A stretch of DNA of 64,000 bases from Takakia lepidozioides (lineage: Eukaryota > Streptophyta > Takakiopsida > Takakiales > Takakiaceae), in NCBI GenBank assembly GCA_030704615.1, contig CM060732.1, positions 31,911,053-31,975,052 of the forward strand, given 5' to 3'. Position 1 is the first letter of the stretch; each line of letters opens with the position of its first letter. Shown here piece by piece: positions 55,600-64,000 of this stretch. Made by a program: the position numbers and the translations under genes. Under the pieces are notes generated by a model. It was given only the letters and a program-made list of their open reading frames with translations. It was not told the origin of the DNA and searched no databases.

Positions 55600-55820
55600 A
55601 TGACCGTGACTGGTAGTCATATCTGCCATGTCAATATTCGTGGTCAAACATGTTTGACCTGTGTTCCGCATAGTCCGGAGCCATGCAGTCGCATATACGC
55701 CTTCCCCAAACCTGCATTATGACTTCAAAAGCATTTTACGACTTCAAATGGCATTTCTGCCACAAATCTGTCATGACTGCGTACCCATGGGAGTCGTAAA
55801 AGCCGCAATCTGTTGTAGTG
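55600..55820. mobile_element. CACTA-like terminus
   Basis: The segment ends TGTTGTAGTG, the reverse of CACTACAACA, and shares GTCATATCTGCCATGTCA and AGCCGCAATYTGTTGTAGTG with 60735-60865. Short AGTCGTAAA and AGTCATGA-type motifs repeat in its subterminal part. The partner terminus was not found in the window. Confidence 0.65.
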
Positions 55821-56232
55821 GGAGGAGCATGGACTTCAATTCTTGTTCGATGGGATACATAGCTCACCTCGTTCTTAATTTGTTGAAAATTTGCCTATTT
55901 TTAGTGTCCAGTTTATAGTAGAAAGGTTGCAAACCTGCGTAGTAAAAATAGAAATTCTGTGGGAAGGGTCAACCATGTATGTACATGGCCGAGTCACTTT
56001 TTGGAGGGAAAAAATATTCTACTTTTGATGCTCTCATAAGTAGAGGACTGTCATGATTTCAAATTGAGATAGTTTGTGAATAAGACTAGATTTTGACATC
56101 CTTATCTCAGCCAGCTTCACTCAAAAGATGTGACATTCTAATGGTGGCAATCTTTTGCTGTAAATTTGTCATTGAGGTGAGAGGCAGATGGTGCATATAG
56201 CGTGTCCTCAGGGTTTGTGTTGTGTGTTGCAG

Positions 56233-56350
56233 ACTGAGAAAGTGTTGCCAGCTCATTATCTGTCCCTCGTTGTTCGGCTCTGTGGAAAGCTTTCAATGCT
56301 CGACCGCATTCTACCCAAGCTGAAGGCTGCAAATCATCGAGCAGGTCATC
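56233..56350 (+). pseudogene. SNF2-type chromatin remodeller exon (SYD/BRM-like)
   Basis: After a TGTGTTGCAG acceptor the sequence encodes TEKVLPAHYLSLVVRLCGKL, then SMLDRILPKLKAANHR, which matches the conserved block RLCGKLEMLDRLLPKLKATDHR at the start of the C-terminal helicase lobe of SWI/SNF ATPases. The next residues diverge (AGHRKSRKDIE and stop), and neither the preceding nor the following SNF2 exons were found. It is a captured or residual exon beside a CACTA-like terminus. Confidence 0.75.
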
Positions 56351-56879
56351 GTAAGTCAAGGAAGGACATCGAGTAGCTGAAACAGGTGGGGTTCCTATAA
56401 TTTTACAAATGATAGGTCAGCAACTTCTTTGGCATGTATCTATACATTTTTCAGTCCTTGTTAACTTCAGCTTTACATTGGAAATATGCTTCACATGGCT
56501 TACCTCTAACGGGTCCAGTGGGCAGTATATCAGGGCTAAATTGTAGTTCTGTGAAAAAAAGAGTGGGCAGCTAATGCAGTCACTCACGTGCCAACATATT
56601 AAGGATTCATTGATTGCAGGCTGCAGAAAGCACAACAAGGAAAGGGAAGAGGCAGCTTGGAGGGCAGAGGCACTAGATGGAGGTTGTTGCCCATCAAAGC
56701 AAGCACACTCTAGAACCTGAAAGTGGTAACAACTTTTGTTCCCCTCTTTTTTTAGTGGTCATGTGAAATCACCCCTTAGTGCATTATCTAGCTAGTTGTT
56801 TCATCCTAAGCAAACCGAGAGCAAGATTTCTTCTAGACATTTCCACATCATATCTTCTGTCGACTCTTCTGGATTTGCA

Positions 56880-57815
56880 TCATGTTGCTCTTCGCCATGG
56901 TCATGTTCAGCATGATCAATGTCATGATTCGTAGCTACAAATAGAGAGTTAAGACATTCGCCTCCATAGCTTGAATCTGGAAATTCGTATTGAAAGCCCT
57001 GTGTAGATCAGCTTTTCCCAGCCTCTGCATATGATGCTAACCGTAGCTCCGACATGGCACCAAGCCTTGAACAGCCAAGAAGGTAGAAGGGGCTTGAGGG
57101 TGGACAGTCGTAAGTCAACTTTAAGAGGTTCTGATCAGTCAAGTTGTCCTTTTATTGTTGAGCAGGTCCACAGATTGAACTCTTTTTTGAAGGCACGTTT
57201 GAAAGGTCTCTGCATTATTACATCTGCTGACTGCAAAACACTGGTACAGTTTGCAGGGATATAAAGGAGACAAATCTAAGGATAGTTTGACTTCATCAGA
57301 TCTTTGAATTCTTGGCTCTTGTGAACAGACCAGCAATCAATCAACCAAACCATTTTCTGGTCAGCTGGTAAGTCAAGCTCTTTGATTTGGGATACATAGT
57401 ATGGCAGTAGAATCTGATCTATAAATTGCTTGTAGGTGTCCAAAGTAGACAAATGGGTTGTAGTGAAAGTGAAATGAAAACCTGTAGCTTGACATTGTTG
57501 TCGTCCCACACTATTGGGTAGAAGTGCACGAGCTGTTGTGCCTTTCAAGATGACTTGTAGCGGTAGGATTGTCCCAAAAGCTGAAGAAGATACCACTGCC
57601 GTAATTTGTTTTTTGTCCTCCATACCCAAGACATGAATTTGTTTAGTTCCATTGGTTTCCCAAGTGTGTTCACCACCTGAAGGCACAAGATGTATCTCTA
57701 TTTGATCTGTGTTGACCACTAACTGAGGTGGAATATTGTAGAGTTTGACGAGGTAAGCTACCCGTTGTGCCATTAATGTCCCTTGTTCTTCCCAATCTTT
57801 GGGAAGTTTTGATGT
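56880..57815 (-). pseudogene. pogo/Tigger-like DDE transposase relic
   Basis: Minus-strand reading: KLPKDWEEQGTLMAQRVAYL, NTDQIEIHLVPSGG (first catalytic Asp region), KQIHVLGMEDKKQITAVVSS, LPLQVILKGTTA, MVWLIDCWSVHKSQEFKDL (second Asp region), then after an in-frame TAG ICLLYIPANCTSVLQSADV and RPFKRAFKKEFN, and in a shifted frame GKADLHRAFNTNFQIQAMEA. This is the DDE_1 core of Tc1/mariner-superfamily pogo-like elements. The stop and frameshift make it inactive. Terminal repeats were not identified. Confidence 0.85.
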
Positions 57816-57879
57816 TGTTGTGGTTGACGTTTGGTAGGACTAGCTGAGGTATGTCTTCATAAACAACATCGTCCACCTC

Positions 57880-59590
57880 AGTGTCACCTAAAAGCCTCCA
57901 TGCATGTTGTTGTCCACCAGTAGCTCTGGTGCACGATTCTCACTCAATGCAAATGCGCTTTCCTCTTTGCTGACTCTTTAAAACATTGTAGTAATGATTT
58001 TTTGTTTGTGCGTCATGATGTTGATCTACACAACTCACCTCACTAAGAGCTATCATCCCCAAACTTTCTCCATGAAAACTTGAAAGCTTACAACAACGCA
58101 GCAGCATAACCCAAAGATCAAGAACAAGATTTTTCATCAATATAAATTTTGATGAAATACTTATAAAGATGAATGTATAACAAAATTTAAGTAACACATA
58201 AATAAGCTCGAAAATCTTGGCCGGATATAAATTTGCCCGAAAATCTTTGCCGAATTTCCGAAATTAAGTTTTTTTTTAAAAATAAACAATAAAAAAATGG
58301 AGCCGAACCATTTTTTTATAAAAATTATTCCTGCATAGGCTTGACGAACTACATAGGCAAGTATGGGAGTGACACATTTTGCATCAATATTTAATGAACA
58401 CATTGTATATAATCTTATACATCAAAACATAATGTCTCTTTCATAGCTAAGTTAAAGTCATTTGAAAACAAAACAAAACTCGTTGAATGATACATAAACA
58501 CGATATAAAAACTTTACTCATATATAATATACCTGTATGTCAAGTTCATACTAAATAATAATCATATTCCTCATCATAATATTATTCAAAATATATCAAG
58601 TACAGAATGTATTAATGATACTTTAAAATAGAAGAATATAGTTGATCATAGACGAATTTTTAAATTCTGTATGTCATTTCTCATTTCTTTCTCATTAGGA
58701 TAACAGCTAGTGCCAAATTTTTGTTAAAGAGACACGTCGATAGATTTTGGCTAAACCTTAATATCTTTTTAGCCAAAAGTCATATTGATATAAATTGAAT
58801 ATTAACTTGAAATTCCTTTCAATAATCTTAATAAAGCTCTCAAGGGCTTCCTCCCCTTTCTATCTAAAAACAAAATAATATTCAAGTAGTTTGTTATAAA
58901 GCTCTCAAAGGCTTCTTCCTCTTTCTACAAATATTTTAAAAGAAGAATGTACTATACTAGACTGTAAATTCGAAATAATTTGGTACTTCGGTTAAATAGT
59001 GTTCCAATGCTCATTTTTTTTTTCATGGCCTTACAAGGTTATTTCTTCACCAAGACAAAGGGCCACGTCAATAGGTTTTGGCCAAAAAGCCATACTGTTA
59101 ATAGATATAAATTTAATATAAATTTAAATATAGCATATTTGAATGTATATTCAGAACAATTTGGTACCTCAGTTAAAGAGGGTTGTAATGTTCATTTCGG
59201 CGTTTCTTCTCTTGTAGGATTGCCACCCAAGTGATTTTGGGTTCAAATCTTGTCACATTTATCTTTACATTTGTTTTCATGACCTTACACGATTATTTCT
59301 TCATTCTTTTTTGTGATATGTTCATGTGATTTGATTAGAATAGCTCAAAATTACTTGAATATAATATTTGTTATGGTTTAGTATTTATAGCATTTAAGCT
59401 GCGTATACTATACTGATATCATGCTTGATTATTATATATATATATAAATTTGTTGAAATGATGTAACATTTATTTGGCATGATAATAGTATAATAAATTT
59501 TGATAATCTCTTGAAAATTTGAGATAATGTGTCTGATAATCTTGAAAATAGAAAATACAATGTTTATTTGAAAAATACTAAGTACAACAA
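57880..59590. repeat. AT-rich DNA with diverged internal repeats
   Basis: AAAGCTCTCAAGGGCTTCCT-type sequence occurs at about 58833 and 58897. TTGGTACYTCRGTTAAA blocks occur at 58980 and 59161. A TTTTCATGRCCTTACA block followed by TATTTCTTCA occurs at 59022 and 59273, and a TTTTGGCYAAA block at 58747 and 59076. These form a degenerate array of roughly 180-250 bp units. No gene was seen; the region extends the AT-rich context of the GIY-YIG relic. Confidence 0.5.
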
Positions 59591-59593
59591 TGT

Positions 59594-60665
59594 TTAAATA
59601 TGATGCTTATAACCATTTTTATATGTATCTAGACTTGAAATACACCAAATTTCTAATCTATTGGCTTGATTACGATAGTGTGTACTAATAAATACTTTTA
59701 AAACAAAAAAAATAGAACAAAAATTTAAAACAAAATTATCTATAAAATGTGTAAAATTCAAATCATCATTTTTCATTTTGTTAGGTGGTTTATGTTGATG
59801 TTGTAAAAACCTTTTAGAAGGATTAACACTTCGACCAACATAAATGTTTCCGTTTTGTAAACGCGTGATCTTGTAGATAAAAATTTCAGATTCGGTCATT
59901 TGTTTTAATTTTTTAGCAGGAGAACCTCTTGAAGCAGATAGTGAACTCGGATTTGATTTGATGTTTTTGGTAAGACCCGTGATTCATGAACATGTATCTG
60001 AGAAATTTCAGATGTGCAAGTGTAATCGTCTTAAGCTTCAGAACCATCTCGTTTGGATCGAGCTTTCTTGAGCACTTTATCAGTACGTAAGATTATTTAT
60101 GTGAAAGAGGTCAATGACGAAATCAATATGAAGGTCCCTCATCTGATATACTCGAATCCCTTTTGTGTGACCATTTAACAAATTCATGCTGTCCTTTTTT
60201 GTGAGTGTTGTTTTGTTAAAACTCTCTCCAAAAGTTTGAAGAAAGTACTTTGTGGTACCTACAAAATAAACCAGTGATTTTCTTTTAGTCCAACATAACA
60301 TATTTGATAAATAAATCAATCAATTAAATATATATAAATAATTGTAATGAATAAATTATACGTATAGCATGTTCATCTCCAAATTTCTTTCGAAATGTAA
60401 ATCCACCATCGATAAACTCCTTAATAGCGCGGTCAAATTCAAATCTTGCAAAAAAATCGAGCGGATGCAAGCCACAATTATCTGCAAGCCATGTTTGGGA
60501 TTGTGACATATGATTTCGAAATAGGTCGTTCATTAATTCCATTGTTTTTTGCTTTTGCTTCTTCAAGCAAATCTTCAAATATGTCAGAATAGTTACAACG
60601 ATGGTATGCGAAGAAAACAGAAAAAAATACGAATAAAAATTTAATAAATAAAATATGAACAATAA
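59594..60665 (-). pseudogene. Decayed gene with ankyrin-like segment and GIY-YIG nuclease domain
   Basis: Upstream part: SQTWLADNCGLHPLDFFARF then EFDRAIKEFIDGGFTFRKK (about 60510-60375) resembles an ankyrin repeat. A GTATAA donor (about 60360) joins in phase to KYFLQTFGESFNKTTLTKKD and GIRVYQMRDLHIDFVIDLFH after TTTTGTAG (about 60262). A basic linker (KKARSKRDGSEA, then a stop; SRGSPAKKLKQ) follows. From 59899 the frame encodes the GIY-YIG core: IYKITRLQNGNIYVGRS, NPSKRFLQHQ, and RLEIWCISSLDTYKNGYK. The two Tyr positions, the Arg of KRF and the Glu of RLEI are present; the usual final Asn of GYN is Lys. Stops and frame changes in the linker suggest inactivity. GIY-YIG domains are single-strand-nicking nucleases of mobile introns, repair enzymes and Penelope-type elements. 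It is the same strand as the CACTA-like terminus at 60865. Confidence 0.6.
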
Positions 60666-60717
60666 TAAGTAAATAAATAAATAAACACTGAATATAAAAA
60701 TATATATTTATACTCGT

Positions 60718-60865
60718 AACGTGACAGCCAGCCTGTAGAGTCATATCTGCCATGTCACAACTGACTAGGTCTTTACGTCTGCAAAGTCAGGAAGTCGTAA
60801 ATGGCTTCCATGACTGCATTTGCAGTCATAACACAGAGACGTAACAGCCGCAATTTGTTGTAGTG
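60718..60865. mobile_element. CACTA-like terminus
   Basis: The segment ends TTTGTTGTAGTG, reverse of CACTACAACAAA, and shares GAGTCATATCTGCCATGTCA and GCCGCAATTTGTTGTAGTG with the terminus at 55820. Repeated AGTCATAAC, AGTCGTAAA and GACTGCATTTGCAGTCATA motifs lie within it. Read inward (minus strand), the GIY-YIG relic begins about 100 bp after this end. Confidence 0.65.
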
Positions 60866-60869
60866 TCCC

Positions 60870-63800
60870 AAGCCTTAGTCGGCAATGTTAAGGACTCGAC
60901 TAGAATTGTAACACTGTATCAACACTAGTCAGCATCTAAAGAGCACCTTATTAAGTTTTTCTTACATAATTTCCCCCTTGAATTTCCATCTGACCACAAT
61001 ATTTAGGTTTTATGTCTATAATTTCATAGTCAATTATTCAGTTACATAGTCAAGCCCCAGGCATACTCAACTCATGAATGGCTGCCACCTTTTAGCATTC
61101 ATGGCCAAGCAGCCAGCCTTGATGACAACAACATTTGATGCAGACAGATGAGTTTGAAAAGAGCGTGCTGAACTCTAGCGTGCTGAATTCTTAGGCTCCT
61201 GTGTCAGATTTGACAACGAGTTAAAGTGTTCTTTATCGCACCAAAAATTGTGAGAAATAGTGTATATACTGACCTAATAGTTTATCAATGGTTGCACGAG
61301 CACGTTCTGCACGCTTCAGATTCAGATGAGCACTTTTGCTCGCAAACCAATTTTTGTTCTGCATCCATACACCCATTCAGCCCTATTCAACCCTTTCTGA
61401 TAATTTTACCAACTGGTCTACAGAGGAGCTCGATCGGAACACTTGATTATCTACTCCTATTCTTATCCCAGCTATTTGATAGATTGCACATTCCAAACCT
61501 CAAACCCAAGCACACTCAGCTCATGAATGTTAAGGTGGCTGCCATCTTTGGTCATATCTGAACTTTAAGGCTTCCATATCCGAACCCAAATGTTCCAGAC
61601 TAGGCACGACTTAGCTGAAGCTATCTCTCCTCTTTCCTGCTCTCTCAACTAACTAAACATAGCCAATTTAGGTATTCCAAAAGTCTATCTTTTTTCACCC
61701 ATGCCTAGGTTCATCTCAGCCATACAACAACCTTCTGTGAGAGAGTTACAGTCCATAAATGCTTGCCAAGGTGGTGTAAAAGAACAATCAATGATATTAC
61801 ACATTTCATATAATCCACATGGAAAATTTCACTGGGGCTAATTTTACCTTGGGGGGGCCACTCCCCGTATTTTCAAAACCACGTGAGAACAAATATAGGG
61901 TGTAGTTTATTTTTTTGAGGTAAATTTTAGAAAAGTTTTACTTTGAAAATATGGTAGGGCAATATCATTTTACCCAGTTTTTTTTTTTAAATGTCACAAA
62001 AAATCCAAAATTTTACTTAAAAAGTTACTGTCATAAAGGGTTTTATCTACAATATAATGTATCCATCCTTGTGAAGTTTCTCATATTTCATCCAACTCTA
62101 ATCCATCAGGATGAAATCTTCTCAAAACTTCATTCATTCATCAGGCTTATTTGATGAATAAGCTACTCTACTAAAATCTGGGGGTCCTTCGATTATGGTG
62201 TGTTTTTGAACTGGTTCTCTAAAGATAAAGGTCACCTGAAGTTCAAAATATGATTCCAGTGATACACAGTGGATTGATGTTGATACCATAATCTCAACAG
62301 TGACTATGACATTTGAACCATCTCAGAACTTGTACTCTTTAGATCCAAGTGATGTTGCGGCTTTGAATGAGTTCGTGGCTAATGAAAATTAAACTTTTAT
62401 TTGGGTCCGGCATTTGATTTATGTATGGAATGTTGTTTCTGTACATGCTTTGAATTTTACAATTAAGATAATTTAAAATAGGGTCTAATTAATTGTTGCA
62501 AAAAAAATTATAAAGAAAAATAGGGTATTAGAAAATAAAGGGTTTTACAATATTACCTAAAGATAGGGTGGAAAAAAATGCAAAATTTTAAAAATATAGC
62601 CTAGTATAAATATACCTTTGTACGCATGTGATATGGAAAAAATACATATAATGACCCCCCCGTGAATTTTACCAATGCAGATTCACATGTGGAGGAAAAG
62701 GCCGTCAAAGAGCCGAACACACGCACTTGTTATCAAAATGGCTGTTGTGGCTGTTTATATAATTTGGCTACCACTGACATGGACGTATCACTCTAGCACA
62801 AGATGGCCAGGCAGTTCATCCCTACGACTGGTTCCCTTGTACCAAATGCTCTGCCCGATGCATACATCCCAACTTTTGTCAACATAATTGCCTAAAACAT
62901 CTATGAAGCTAATGTTTGATGACCCCAGTAAAGAGCTCAGTAATGAAACAACACACACACACACGCACACACGCACACATACACATCACCTATCTTTTTT
63001 ATGACTAGTGGATGAGATGGAGATCAAGCAGAACAACATACCTTGCAAAAACTAAATGTTGGCATCAGCATAAAAAAAGAAATGTTTTCTCCGCCATTTC
63101 ATTCATGTTAAGAATGAGAATATAAGCCAAGGGGAAGAGATGGGAGAGAGTCATAGATGATCACACACCCATGCAAATCAGGGAGTATGATCCACTTCTA
63201 GCCCGTTGTGTGCTTTTCAAAATCATGCCCTATCCCTACCTGCACCCTCTCATAGCCACATCTCAATACATCTATAACCACTACTAAGTATTTCTTTTGC
63301 AGGTGTACAAACAGAAAAATGCAACGCATGTCAATTGAATGAGCAATCTACCAAGTAAACCTGCATATACAACTAATCAATTCCTCAAGGCAAAAGAGAG
63401 AAAGTAAATCACAGTTGAAGTGGAATCTGAAGATTGAGTAGGGGCCTAAGAGATGTTTTTTTGGTAAGCATCTCATAAGCATTCGCAGCTCACCATGTTT
63501 TGGTTCACAAATGATCTTCCATTTGTTGTTGGTGACTAATGGCTTCAGCACTAACTTAGTATTACATCCATTTACCTACACCCCATCAAACTGACTCATG
63601 CTGAATTAACCCTTGACTGAGGCCGGACCTTGACACACCAACTCGTTGTATAAATGGTCCAAATACCACTGCCAGCTAATGTGACATTTAGCCACAACCT
63701 GACATCAAGCAGCACTAGCCATATCTGATCTTTCGAACCTGTTATATCAGCACATAGCCAAAGACATGAGTATGTGTTCATATGCTAGTCTTCAGGAGGA

Positions 63801-64000
63801 GAGAGCACGGTGTCACGGACATAGGCCAGAGAAACTTACCAGGAGTAAATACCAGAAGTTACTAAGTTACTATGTTATCAAAAGTTACCGTGATCTACCA
63901 TGATCTACCATGATTTACCATAAGTTACCATTAGTTACCAAGTTACCGGATTATCGAGAGTAACTTGGGAAACTGCTCAGGAAGCTTCCTTTGGATGAAA
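60870..64000. other. No gene recognised
   Basis: The longest ORF has 111 codons (61226-61561) without domain features. A segment at 61835-62670 has G-run/C-run ends (CCTTGGGGGGGCCACT on the left and ATGACCCCCCCGTG on the right, roughly inverted) and an AT-rich interior with A-run motifs, possibly a degraded TIR element. An (AC)n run lies at 62948-62985. Confidence 0.35.
63855..63960. repeat. Short 10-12-bp tandem repeat
   Basis: Units of the type RTGATCTACC, AAGTTACC and TAGTTACC repeat at least eight times with small changes. They form a minisatellite-like stretch at the end of the window. Confidence 0.65.

Noticed and set aside
55605-60865. Single CACTA element bounded by both termini
   Set aside because: Both ends are in the same orientation (each ends in GTTGTAGTG), so they cannot be the two ends of one element.
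61835-62670. Complete terminal-inverted-repeat element with G-run ends
   Set aside because: The inverted similarity is short and driven by homopolymer runs, and no target duplication could be found.

Overview
This window looks like nuclear DNA of a land plant. The evidence is spliced genes with GT-AG introns, an intact DYW-type PPR gene (an organellar C-to-U RNA-editing factor), several PPR-DYW and OSB (organellar single-stranded-DNA-binding) fragments, a type-2-like lipid-transfer protein, and pieces of MAP65 and SNF2 genes. The transposon content (LINE, tRNA-derived SINEs, hAT-like, CACTA, pogo-like) suggests a large repeat-rich genome. Abundant intronless PPR-DYW sequence would fit a lycophyte, fern or bryophyte better than a typical flowering plant, but the species cannot be named from sequence alone.

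Layout. 1-2.5 kb: empty DNA, then a small coiled-coil ORF (minus). 2.7-3.0 kb: a chimeric duplicate of two parts of the exporter locus found at 26-31 kb. 3.1-5.1 kb: an intact 662-residue PPR-DYW gene (plus). 5.4-7.85 kb: a spliced, unrecognised gene whose middle exons are tandem duplicates encoding Cys/Ser-Pro/Arg-rich peptides. 8.9-9.8 kb: a fold-back repeat with LINE and SINE pieces. 10.7-16.6 kb: a decayed, expanded array of PPR triplets with a split OSB fragment, a small inversion and a broken DYW domain. 17-18 kb: SINEs. 18.9-23.3 kb: a LINE with an inverted 5' part and no reverse-transcriptase core. 24.2-25.0 kb: an hAT-like element. 26.7-31.3 kb: a ThrE/DUF1212-type amino-acid exporter gene (minus). 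33.2-34.4 kb: a second hAT-like element carrying SINEs. 35.9-37.1 kb: a complete short CACTA element. 37.8 kb: a MAP65 exon with a frameshift. 38-47 kb: mostly unassigned. 47.4-48.0 kb: a lipid-transfer-protein gene (minus). 51.1-51.3 kb: a dense ACGT-core (G-box/C-box) cluster. 51.5-54.9 kb: a second OSB+PPR composite on the opposite strand. 55.2-60.9 kb: a SINE, two CACTA-like termini, an SNF2 exon, a pogo-like transposase relic and a decayed AT-rich gene with a GIY-YIG nuclease domain. 61-64 kb: unassigned DNA and simple repeats.

The probably functional genes are few: the PPR-DYW gene, the exporter, the lipid-transfer protein, and perhaps the exon-duplicated gene and the coiled-coil ORF. 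They do not form one pathway. The strongest structural theme is that PPR and OSB sequences, two families acting on organellar nucleic acids, are interleaved in two composites in opposite orientation and expanded by internal duplication after inactivation. Exon boundaries were read by eye from splice consensus and protein similarity; no search was run.
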